From Clostridia bacterium (GTDB lineage Bacteria; Bacillota; Clostridia; Oscillospirales; CAG-272), in NCBI GenBank assembly GCA_017547545.1, contig JAFYPJ010000057.1, positions 1-33,964 on the forward strand: a stretch of 33,964 bases of DNA, written 5' to 3'. This document shows, piece by piece, positions 22,466-30,482 of this stretch; the first letter of the stretch is position 1, and each line of letters starts with the position of its first letter. The notes below the pieces were generated by a model. The model saw only the letters and a list, made by a program, of their open reading frames with translations, was not told where the DNA came from and searched no databases. The translations under genes were made by a program, and so were the position numbers.

Positions 22466-23995
22466 ATGAAAAGAGCAGTTTCCTTATTACTTTGTCTTTT
22501 GATATTTATCAGTACAGCATCCGTATGTGTACATGCATATACTCAAACCGGAAGATACCAGGTGGCAACAAGCGCGCTGAATTTCAGAGAGGTTCCGGTA
22601 AACGGGGCAGTTGTAGCACAGCTTCCTTTTGGCGAAACGGTAAATGTTACCGAAATTAAAGACGGTTGGGCGAAAACCACGGTGAACGGTAAAACTGCCT
22701 GGTGCAGCATGAGATATCTTGTGTATCTTGATACCGATGTTAAAACCACAAGCCAAAGCGGTCTTGACCTTATAAAAAACTTTGAAGGCTTTGCAAAATA
22801 TGCATATTGGGATTATGCCCAATGGACTATAGGCTACGGTACCCGCTGTGAGGAAAACGAGTATCCGGACGGTATTACCACCGAGCAGGCAGAAAAGCTT
22901 TTAAGGGATGCCATAGTTAAGTATGAAATGTATGTAAATTCATTTCTCGGCTACTATGAAATAGAGGTAACGCAGAATCAGTTTGATGCTCTGGTAAGCC
23001 TTACATATAATATCGGAAGCGGCTGGACAAGTGAATCAAAATTAAGAGAACAGCTTTTAGACGGTATTGAAAAATATACAGACGAAGAAATAACGGAAGC
23101 CTTCTGCCAATATGTATATGCAGGGGGAGAAATGGTGAACGGTCTTGTAACAAGAAGAAAAAGTGAAGCAAATTTCTTCCTTGCGCAGGAGCATGTACAT
23201 GTTTATATTTCGCAAACCGTTATAAGCGCTACCTGTATGGAAGCGGGTGAAACAAAATATGTGTGTGCCTGTGGAGATGAATATACAGTAACCGTTTCTG
23301 TAAGAAACCATAAGGCAAGCGATTTTATAGTTACCCTTGAACCTACAAAGGATTGTGAAGGACTTAAAATTAAACGCTGCGTAATGTGTAACATGGAAAT
23401 GGAAGAAGAGGTCATTCCTAAAATAATGCCGGATATAAATCTTTCTTCATGGTATTTTGAGGGTGCAAAATACTGTATTACAGAGGGATTTATTTCGGGC
23501 AATGATAAGGGAATGTTCATGCCTGCAAACGAGCTTACAAGAGAACAGCTTGTTGTGATGCTTGCAAGATTTTCCGGAAAAGAGATATCCGAGGCAACAG
23601 ATTCCGCCTTTGCTGATGTTGAATTGGGAAGCTGGTATGCAAATGAGATTGAATGGGCAGCTCAAAAAGGATATGTTAAGGGCATAGGTAACGGAGAGAA
23701 TTTCGGAGTTGGTAAGAATATAACCCGTCAGGAACTTTGTGTTATCCTTTACAGATATGCTAAAAAATACGGTCTTTATATGGGAAGGCAGGCAGATCTT
23801 TCACAGTATAAGGATCAGGGCGCAATTGCAGATTGGGCGCAAACCGAAACTGCATGGGCTATAGAAGAAGGACTTCTTTCTTCAACCGACGAAAATTTAA
23901 AAGTGTTTTCTCCCGAAATGACAGTAACAAGAGCTCAGGCGGCAAAAATATTTATGAGCTTTGATATTTATATGTACAACTCTACCCGAAGATAA
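22466..23995 (+). CDS. SLH-anchored GH24 muramidase with SH3b domain
   Basis: A secreted 509-residue protein: signal peptide 1-24, bacterial SH3 domain (about 30-88), and a GH24 lysozyme domain of phage-endolysin type (about 95-240). The GH24 catalytic triad is visible as E107 in NFEGF, D116 and T121 in the TIGYGTR segment. Residues 245-320 hold two Cys-rich repeats (TCxxxGxxxYxCxCG and a CxMC variant), of a kind seen in Firmicute surface proteins. Three SLH repeats end the protein (about 322-375, 380-440, 445-505). It should cleave peptidoglycan (MurNAc-GlcNAc) at the cell surface, for growth, division or competition. AAAGGAG is 7 bases before the ATG. The SLH tail is close to that of the propeller protein at 30483-32714. 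Confidence 0.92.
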   Translation: MKRAVSLLLCLLIFISTASVCVHAYTQTGRYQVATSALNFREVPVNGAVVAQLPFGETVNVTEIKDGWAKTTVNGKTAWCSMRYLVYLDTDVKTTSQSGLDLIKNFEGFAKYAYWDYAQWTIGYGTRCEENEYPDGITTEQAEKLLRDAIVKYEMYVNSFLGYYEIEVTQNQFDALVSLTYNIGSGWTSESKLREQLLDGIEKYTDEEITEAFCQYVYAGGEMVNGLVTRRKSEANFFLAQEHVHVYISQTVISATCMEAGETKYVCACGDEYTVTVSVRNHKASDFIVTLEPTKDCEGLKIKRCVMCNMEMEEEVIPKIMPDINLSSWYFEGAKYCITEGFISGNDKGMFMPANELTREQLVVMLARFSGKEISEATDSAFADVELGSWYANEIEWAAQKGYVKGIGNGENFGVGKNITRQELCVILYRYAKKYGLYMGRQADLSQYKDQGAIADWAQTETAWAIEEGLLSSTDENLKVFSPEMTVTRAQAAKIFMSFDIYMYNSTRR

Positions 23996-24004
23996 CTTAA
24001 ATTG

Positions 24005-24033
24005 TTGACACGGGATAATTAAAATGATATAAT
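24005..24033 (+). promoter_or_regulatory. Consensus sigma-A promoter of the aconitase-family gene
   Basis: TTGACA (24005-24010), 17-bp spacer, TATAAT (24028-24033), with a TGA extension before the -10. All twelve bases match consensus, predicting high expression. A GGAGG ribosome site lies at 24059-24063. Confidence 0.9.
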
Positions 24034-24069
24034 ACTAAATTATAATACAGTAACATTCGGAGGTTTACA

Positions 24070-26250
24070 ATGGTAAAGCTTACAAAGGAAAAGGTATGGC
24101 TTAAAAACGGTTTGGAGGTTATGGAAAACCCCACCGTTGCATACGAAGAAGCAAGAAAAAATACCATGGCATACGGTATTCTGCAGGCACATAATACCTC
24201 AGGCGATGCTGAAAAATTAAAGATCAGATTTGATGCTATGGCATCCCACGATATTACATATGTTGGTATCATACAGACAGCAAGAGCAAGCGGACTTACA
24301 GAGTTCCCTCTCCCCTATGTTCTCACAAACTGTCATAACAGCCTTTGTGCAGTTGGCGGTACAATAAATGAAGATGAACATGTATTCGGTCTTTCCGCAG
24401 CAAAGAAGTATGGTGGTATCTATGTTCCCGCACATCAGGCGGTTATTCACAGCTATATGCGTGAGATGATGAGCGGCTGCGGAAAAATGCTCCTTGGATC
24501 AGACAGCCACACAAGATACGGCGCCCTTGGCACCATGGCTATCGGTGAAGGCGGCCCTGAGCTTGTAAAACAGCTTCTCAAGAGAACCTATGATATCAAC
24601 TGCCCTGAGGTTGTTGCAATCAAGCTTACAGGTGCACCCAAGCCGGGTGTAGGTCCTCAGGATGTTGCAATTGCAATTATCAGCGCGGTTTTCAAGAACG
24701 GCTTTGTTAAGAATAAGGTTATGGAGTTTGTTGGTGACGGTATTGCCAACCTTCCTATCGAATACCGTAACGGTATTGATGTTATGACCACAGAAACAAC
24801 CTGTCTTTCCTCTATCTGGATGACTGACGAAAAGACTCAGAAATACTTTGAAATGCACAACCGTCCCGAAGACTATAAAAAGATGGCTCCCGGTGAGGTT
24901 GCGGCATATGACGGAATGGTAGAGGTAGACCTTTCCAAGGTTGAGTGTATGATAGCACTTCCTTTCCATCCCAGCAATGCTTATACAATTAAGGAATTCA
25001 ATGCAAATGCAAAGGAAATCCTTCATGAAAGCGGTCTTGATGACCTTATTGCAAATATTACACCCGATGGCAGAGTTCAGGCGGTTCAGGGTGTTATCGC
25101 AGGCTGTGCAGGCGGTACCTTTGACAACATGTGCGCAGCAGCAGATATTCTTAAAACAGGCTGGGTAGGTGCTGATGAATTTGCGCTTTCCGCATATCCC
25201 GCAAGCCAGCCCGCATTCCTTGAATTAACAAAGAACGGTGTTGTAGCAACCATGCTTGAACGCGGTGTAAGTGTTCGTTCCGCTTTCTGCGGTCCTTGCT
25301 TTGGCGCAGGCGATGTTCCTCCCAACAAGGGACTTTCACTTCGTCATACCACCCGTAATTTCCCTAACCGCGAAGGCTCCAAGCCCGGTGACGGACAGAG
25401 CGCATTTGTTGCACTTATGGACGCGCGTTCCATTGCCGCTTCCGCAGTTAACGGAGGTAAGGTAACCGCGGCAACTGAGCTTGATATCGATTACACCACA
25501 CCTAACTACCATTTTGACGATACCATCTACCGTAACCGTTGCTATTTTGGCTACGGCAAGGCAGACAGTGAGGCAGAGCTCAAGTTCGGCCCCAATATTA
25601 CAGACTGGCCCGCACAGCCTGAGCTTTCCGAAAATATCCTTTTAGGTGTTGCATCCCTTATTACAGACGATGTAACCACAACAGACGAGCTTATCCCCTC
25701 GGGTGAAACCTCCTCTTATCGTTCCAATCCCGAAAAGCTCTCCACCTTTGCACTTTCCCGTAAGGATCCCGAATATGTTGGCAGAGCAAAGGAAATAAAG
25801 AAGGGCGAAATTTCCGAAAATGTTGCAAATGCAGTTAAGAGCTTGGGAGTAGCTCCCGAAGAGCTTGAAATAGCTTCCGTTGTATATGCCCGCCGTCCCG
25901 GTGACGGTTCTGCCCGTGAACAGGCTGCATCCTGCCAAAGAGTATTGGGCGGTCTTGCAAATATTGCTATTGAATACGCTACCAAGCGTTATCGCTCCAA
26001 CCTCATCAACTGGGGTATGCTGCCCTTCCTCTTTGAATACGAGAATGTACCCTTCAAGGTGGGCGACTATATTCTTGTTAAGGATGTTAAGTCCGGGGTT
26101 GCAGAGGGCAGGCTTGAATTTGAGGCTTGGGCTATTACAGAAAGTGGAACAACTACCGAATTTGTTCTCAAAATGGCACCTCTTACCGATGATGAAAAGA
26201 CCATCATCAAGTGCGGCTGCCTGATCAATTACTATAGAGAAAACAACTGA
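24070..26250 (+). CDS. Aconitase-superfamily hydratase (YbhJ-like)
   Basis: A 726-residue member of the aconitase superfamily. Substrate and cluster motifs are present: GSDSHTRYGALG (143-154), GCAGGTFDNM with C346, CGPCFGAG with C407 and C410, and FPNREGSKPGDG (431-442). These three Cys are the expected 4Fe-4S ligands. Canonical aconitases read GSCTN at the first Cys, here AGCAGG, which is typical of the YbhJ-type hydratase branch as I recall it. The C-terminal swivel domain (about 540-726) is present. Citrate/isocitrate isomerisation is possible but not certain; other hydroxy-acid hydration or dehydration reactions are equally plausible. Its strong promoter suggests high expression. No other TCA gene is nearby. 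Confidence 0.82.
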   Translation: MVKLTKEKVWLKNGLEVMENPTVAYEEARKNTMAYGILQAHNTSGDAEKLKIRFDAMASHDITYVGIIQTARASGLTEFPLPYVLTNCHNSLCAVGGTINEDEHVFGLSAAKKYGGIYVPAHQAVIHSYMREMMSGCGKMLLGSDSHTRYGALGTMAIGEGGPELVKQLLKRTYDINCPEVVAIKLTGAPKPGVGPQDVAIAIISAVFKNGFVKNKVMEFVGDGIANLPIEYRNGIDVMTTETTCLSSIWMTDEKTQKYFEMHNRPEDYKKMAPGEVAAYDGMVEVDLSKVECMIALPFHPSNAYTIKEFNANAKEILHESGLDDLIANITPDGRVQAVQGVIAGCAGGTFDNMCAAADILKTGWVGADEFALSAYPASQPAFLELTKNGVVATMLERGVSVRSAFCGPCFGAGDVPPNKGLSLRHTTRNFPNREGSKPGDGQSAFVALMDARSIAASAVNGGKVTAATELDIDYTTPNYHFDDTIYRNRCYFGYGKADSEAELKFGPNITDWPAQPELSENILLGVASLITDDVTTTDELIPSGETSSYRSNPEKLSTFALSRKDPEYVGRAKEIKKGEISENVANAVKSLGVAPEELEIASVVYARRPGDGSAREQAASCQRVLGGLANIAIEYATKRYRSNLINWGMLPFLFEYENVPFKVGDYILVKDVKSGVAEGRLEFEAWAITESGTTTEFVLKMAPLTDDEKTIIKCGCLINYYRENN

Positions 26251-26255
26251 ATCAT

Positions 26256-26277
26256 AAGGGGCGCATTGCGCCCCTTT
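26256..26277 (+). terminator. Hairpin after the aconitase-family gene
   Basis: AAGGGGCGC (26256-26264) and GCGCCCCTT, loop ATT, then one more T and AAG. The stem is strong but the T-run is short, so some readthrough into the MATE gene 22 bp further on is likely. Confidence 0.65.
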
Positions 26278-26299
26278 AAGACGGAAAAGAGATGATTTC

Positions 26300-27652
26300 A
26301 TGTCTTTCTTGGTTAAAAAGAAAAAATTCTACATAACCTTTATCTCCCTGACATTAGCTATAGCACTGCAGAATGTTATCGTTTATTTGGTCAACATAAC
26401 CGATAGCGTTATGGTAGGACGGTACAGCGAGGATGCACTTTCTGGTGTTGCTTTGGTAAATCAGATACAGTATCTTTTGCAGATGTCGGTTACGGGTATC
26501 GTTGAGGGTTCACTTATATTCTGCTCAAGAGCCTGGGGCGAGGGGCGTATAGACGGTGTAAAGAATATGGTGGCTATTTCCTCAAAGGTAGCGATTGCCG
26601 TATCTATGGTACTGTTTACTATATGCTTCACCATGCCTCACGGGGTCTTGTCCGTGCTTTCCAACAACGAGGATATTATAACTCAGGGTATGATGTATCT
26701 TAGGATAATGGTATTCACCTATCCTATCTTCGCCTTTACCCAGGCAATGCTTTCAATGCTTCGCAGCGTTGAAACCGTGCTTATAGGATTTGCAAGCTCA
26801 ACCTTTGCCCTTATTACCAATCTTGCGCTGAATTACGTAATGATCTACGGTAAATTCGGTTGCCCCGCTATGGGTGTAAAGGGTGCGGCGTATGCAACCC
26901 TTATTGCAAGAGTCCTTGAGCTTACCGTTGTTTGTGTATATGTATTCGGTATAGATAAAAAGATAAAGCTTAAGGTAAAGGAGCTTATACCCTTTGATAA
27001 AGTTCTTTTCAAAACCTATTTCAAAACAGGAGCTCCTGTATTCTTCTCAGGTGTTTTGTGGGGTTTTGCCCAAATGCTCCAAACCGCAATATTAGGTCAT
27101 ACCACAAAGGAAGCAATTGCCGCAAACTCTATTGCCTCAACGGTGTTTTCGGTTATAACCGTTGTCAGCTACGCATCGGCTACCGCAACTGCTGTTATGA
27201 TAGGAAAGACTATAGGCGAACGAAAAATATCCCGTTTGCCTCTGTATTCAAAAACATTCCAGGTGCTCTTTATTGGTATAGGTATAGTAACCTCTGCCCT
27301 TATCTTCTTCTTGCGGGGACCCATTAACTCAATGTATAATGTTTCTCCGGAGGCAACAAAGCTTTCAAATCAGTTCATGCTGGTGCTTTCAATTACCGTT
27401 ATAGGTACGGCATATCAAAACGCGGTACATACGGGAATTGTGCGTTCGGGAGGAGATACAGCATTTGTTTTTAAGGTTGACACAATATTTATGTGGTGCC
27501 TTGTTTTACCCTTTTCATTCCTTTCGGCATTCGTGTTCAAATGGCCGATTCTTGTTACCTTTATATTCTTGAAACATGACCAGATATTAAAATGCTTTAT
27601 TGCATTTTGGAAGGTGAATTTCGGAAAGTGGATGAAAAAAATAGATAATTGA
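26300..27652 (+). CDS. MATE family efflux transporter
   Basis: A 450-residue polytopic membrane protein with about 12 helices in two similar halves. The N-terminal half contains the family segment VNITDSVMVGRYSEDALSGV followed by ALVNQIQ, and the second half repeats the pattern with AANSIASTVFSVITVVSYAS and TATAVMIGKTIGE. MATE transporters expel organic cations, drugs or metabolites using Na+ or H+ gradients. The substrate is not predictable. It starts 49 bp after the aconitase-family stop with a weak ribosome site (AAAAGAGA). It is probably expressed by readthrough from the strong promoter at 24005, because no promoter is visible in the short gap. Confidence 0.92.
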   Translation: MSFLVKKKKFYITFISLTLAIALQNVIVYLVNITDSVMVGRYSEDALSGVALVNQIQYLLQMSVTGIVEGSLIFCSRAWGEGRIDGVKNMVAISSKVAIAVSMVLFTICFTMPHGVLSVLSNNEDIITQGMMYLRIMVFTYPIFAFTQAMLSMLRSVETVLIGFASSTFALITNLALNYVMIYGKFGCPAMGVKGAAYATLIARVLELTVVCVYVFGIDKKIKLKVKELIPFDKVLFKTYFKTGAPVFFSGVLWGFAQMLQTAILGHTTKEAIAANSIASTVFSVITVVSYASATATAVMIGKTIGERKISRLPLYSKTFQVLFIGIGIVTSALIFFLRGPINSMYNVSPEATKLSNQFMLVLSITVIGTAYQNAVHTGIVRSGGDTAFVFKVDTIFMWCLVLPFSFLSAFVFKWPILVTFIFLKHDQILKCFIAFWKVNFGKWMKKIDN

Positions 27653-27712
27653 TTTTTATTTGAGCTTCAGGCTTAAAATAGTAATATATAACAGTAAAAG
27701 GAAGTAATATAA

Positions 27713-29521
27713 ATGGACGAAAAGATAACTAAGGGCGGAATAAGTGTAGAAACAGAGCATTTATTCCCCATAATCAAAAAATGGCTTTACTCCGAAAAGG
27801 AAATTTTTCTGCGTGAGATAGTTTCCAATGCATGTGATGCTATTACAAAATTAAAAAGACTTTCATCCCTCGGTCAAGTACATGATATAGACGAGGATTA
27901 TAAAATAACCGTTACCGCAGATAAAGAGGAAGGAACTCTTACCGTATCCGATAACGGTATAGGTATGACCGAAGAAGAGGTACAGAGATATATCTGTAAT
28001 ATTGCTCTTTCGGGTGCGCTTGAATTTATTGAAAAATACGAGGGTGATGACGGTTCCGATAACGGTATTATCGGTCATTTCGGTCTCGGCTTCTATTCTG
28101 CCTTCATGGTAAGCGATAAGGTTGAGGTAATTACAAAATCCTTTACCGATGAGCCTGCTGTAAAATGGGTTGGTAACGAGGCAGGTCAGTATGAGATAAG
28201 TGCCAATTATGAAAAAGAGGGCAGAGGTACTGATATTATTATGTATCTCAATGATGACGAAAAGGATTTTCTTAACCGTTCCACCCTTTTAGAGATACTT
28301 AATAAATACTGTTCCTTTATGCCTGTAGAGATCTTCCTTTCCTGCTCTGACGATAAGGAGGATACAGAATTTAAGGCAATTAACGATACTAATCCCCTCT
28401 GGCAGAAGCTTTCTTCCGATTGCACCGAGGAGGAATATACCGAATTTTACAATAAGGTTTTTAATGATTACCGCGATCCCCTTTTCCATATTCATATAAA
28501 TGCGGATTATCCCCTTAACTTCAAGGGCATACTTTACTTCCCCCGCCTGAATCAGAATTATGATAATATCGAAGGTCAGGTAAAGCTTTATTACAATCAG
28601 GTATTTGTTTCAGACAACATAAAGGAAGTTCTTCCCGAATATCTTCTTATGCTCAAGGGTGTAATAGACTGTCCTGAGCTTCCGTTGAATGTTTCAAGAA
28701 GCTATATGCAGAACTCACAGTATATCAAGCGTATGGCAACTCATATTTCCAAGAAGGTTGCGGATAAGATAAATTCCCTCTACAATACAGAGCGTGAAAA
28801 CTACGAGGAAATGTGGAAGGATATGAAGATATTCTGCGAATTTGCCTGCCTGCGCGACCAGAAGTTTTACGATAAAGTAAAAGGCGCTCTTTTGATGGAG
28901 CTTACAGACGGTTCCCATGTTACTATAGATGAATATCTTGAGGATGCAAAGGAAAAGCACGAAAAGGTTATCTACTATGCAAATGATAAGGTTTCTTCCT
29001 CTTGGTACATCAAGATGTATAATGATATGGGTATCAAGGTTGCACTTCTTGACCGCGGTATTGACACCCAGATACTTCCCTTGCTTGAACAGGATAAGGA
29101 TATAAAGTTCAAGCGTGTTGACTCTGAGCTTGATGAAAGCCTGAAGGGTGACGGTGAGGTTGTGGAGGACGCGGAGCTTTCCGATATGTTTAAGAGCTTT
29201 GGTGAAGGAATTACCGTTAAGTTTGAAAATCTCAAGGATGCGTCTGTTCCCGCAATTATCAATATTTCCGAGGAATCAAGAAGATTTGCGGATATGATGC
29301 GTATGTACTCTATGGACGGTAAGATGCCTCCTGTTCCCAATGAATCCACCCTTGTGCTCAATCCCTCCAACCCTGTTATAAGAAAGCTGCTTGAAAAGAA
29401 GGATGAAGCAATTGCAAAGCAGGTATATACTCTTGCGTTGCTTTCACAGAGAAGTCTTACAGACAGCGAGATGAATGAATTCCTTAAATCAAGCTACAGC
29501 TTACTTGAAAAGCTTCTCTGA
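27713..29521 (+). CDS. htpG: Molecular chaperone HtpG (Hsp90)
   Basis: A 602-residue bacterial Hsp90, slightly shorter than the 624-residue E. coli protein. The N-terminal GHKL ATPase domain shows EIFLREIVSNACDAITKL (the Glu/Asn site), DNGIGM (ATP lid start) and GHFGLGFYSAFMV. The middle domain follows from about residue 225, with the conserved catalytic-loop segment LPLNVSRSYMQ near 325, and the dimerisation domain from about 490. It acts in the cytoplasm as an ATP-driven protein-remodelling chaperone. AAAAGGAAG precedes the ATG at 27713. There is no CIRCE element or obvious heat-shock operator in the upstream 60 bp. Its TGA stop overlaps the ATG of the next gene (TGATG). Confidence 0.96.
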   Translation: MDEKITKGGISVETEHLFPIIKKWLYSEKEIFLREIVSNACDAITKLKRLSSLGQVHDIDEDYKITVTADKEEGTLTVSDNGIGMTEEEVQRYICNIALSGALEFIEKYEGDDGSDNGIIGHFGLGFYSAFMVSDKVEVITKSFTDEPAVKWVGNEAGQYEISANYEKEGRGTDIIMYLNDDEKDFLNRSTLLEILNKYCSFMPVEIFLSCSDDKEDTEFKAINDTNPLWQKLSSDCTEEEYTEFYNKVFNDYRDPLFHIHINADYPLNFKGILYFPRLNQNYDNIEGQVKLYYNQVFVSDNIKEVLPEYLLMLKGVIDCPELPLNVSRSYMQNSQYIKRMATHISKKVADKINSLYNTERENYEEMWKDMKIFCEFACLRDQKFYDKVKGALLMELTDGSHVTIDEYLEDAKEKHEKVIYYANDKVSSSWYIKMYNDMGIKVALLDRGIDTQILPLLEQDKDIKFKRVDSELDESLKGDGEVVEDAELSDMFKSFGEGITVKFENLKDASVPAIINISEESRRFADMMRMYSMDGKMPPVPNESTLVLNPSNPVIRKLLEKKDEAIAKQVYTLALLSQRSLTDSEMNEFLKSSYSLLEKLL

Positions 29522-30366
29522 TGAAGGATATTATAAAGGATTCTGATATCTGCCTGAATAATATTTTCAGGCTGGATAAGGAGAATAAATCTGTTAATAC
29601 CCGTATTAAGGCTCATATAAGGGAGCTTGCCCTTTTCCTATCACCTCTTTTGCCAAAAGAACTTTCAGAGGACAGCGCAGATCAGCTTCGCCAAACTCTG
29701 CGGGATAAATCGTCAGGCTTAAGCGGGGAACAAATGAACGAACTTTGTCTTATGCTTTCACAGCTTGACTCAGGGTATAATTTTTCGCAAAAATATCTTG
29801 ATATCCGTGAAAAAAAGAATACTGCAACGGCAGTTTATGTAAAAAATGCTCTTTGCGATATTGCCTTTGAAAAATTTTCAAAGCATTTCGATAAGCTTTC
29901 GGTTTATTATGCCGATGATTTTGAAAGTGCTTTGGAGGATGTTTATTATTCAAAAGCAGACTATACGATTATTCCCGTTTCTTCAAGCAAAAACGGCAGA
30001 CTTGCACATTTCGGTGAGCTAATACTCCGTTATGAAATGAAGATATGTATGAAATGTACGGTTCATTCCAATACAGATGAAAGTGAAACACAGTTTTTAC
30101 TTTTGTCAAAGAATACAGAATCCTTTGGGGCTTCGGAAAGCATATGCTTTGAATTTCTTTTAAGCCGCCCCGAAGAGAGCTTTACAGATATTCTTTGGGC
30201 AGCAAAGCAATACGGATGCAAGTATATTTCATCACATATGTCGGCTGAAAACAGCCATGCCGTAATAGAGCTGGATGTTTCCAAAGGAAATACGGATGCC
30301 CTTTGCTTATATTTATTTCTTGAGCACCCAAGGCATGTTCCCATGGGATTGTACGGTATAATATAA
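29521..30366 (+). CDS. Prephenate-dehydratase-like/ACT protein lacking catalytic elements, coupled to htpG
   Basis: A 281-residue cytoplasmic protein that I do not recognise as a named family. Residues 1-100 are helical. Residues 103-195 resemble subdomain I of prephenate dehydratase: a DDFESALEDVYYSKADYTII segment matches the usual F-xxVFxAVxxGxADYGVVP pattern, then PVSSSKNGRL (152-160) stands where PIENSxxGxV is expected, and TQFLLLSK (190-197) where the catalytic TRFLVL is expected. The roughly 85 residues of subdomain II between these points are missing. Residues 206-275 look like an ACT regulatory domain (FEFLLSRPEESFTDILWAAK). If so, this is a non-catalytic ligand-binding relative, perhaps a Phe or aromatic sensor. 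The start codon overlaps the htpG stop, so translation is coupled. Family placement is inference. Confidence 0.5.
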   Translation: MKDIIKDSDICLNNIFRLDKENKSVNTRIKAHIRELALFLSPLLPKELSEDSADQLRQTLRDKSSGLSGEQMNELCLMLSQLDSGYNFSQKYLDIREKKNTATAVYVKNALCDIAFEKFSKHFDKLSVYYADDFESALEDVYYSKADYTIIPVSSSKNGRLAHFGELILRYEMKICMKCTVHSNTDESETQFLLLSKNTESFGASESICFEFLLSRPEESFTDILWAAKQYGCKYISSHMSAENSHAVIELDVSKGNTDALCLYLFLEHPRHVPMGLYGII

Positions 30367-30407
30367 TGGTCGGTGTTTGATAAGCTGCTATATTGAGTGA
30401 AAAATAT

Positions 30408-30452
30408 AAAACCCGTTTCATATACCTTAAAAAGGTATACGAAACGGGTTTT
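30408..30452. terminator. Bidirectional terminator
   Basis: AAAACCCGTTTC (30408-30419) pairs with GAAACGGGTTTT (30441-30452), and TATACCTT with AAGGTATA inside, with one A/C mismatch and an AAA loop. It serves the htpG unit on the plus strand and the LysR/propeller operon on the minus strand. Confidence 0.9.
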
Positions 30453-30482
30453 GATTTTGTTGGATATTATTGAAGAACAGTA

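Noticed and set aside
22466..23995. Prophage endolysin
   Set aside because: No holin, tail or integrase genes are adjacent, and the signal peptide and SLH repeats point to a host surface enzyme.
27640..27712. Heat-shock operator (CIRCE) or sigma-A promoter before htpG
   Set aside because: No 9-N9-9 inverted repeat is present, and the best promoter-like match (TTGAGC-N16-TAATAT) is too weak to list.
29521..30366. Functional prephenate dehydratase (pheA)
   Set aside because: The catalytic TRF and the ENS motif are both altered, and the subdomain between them is missing.
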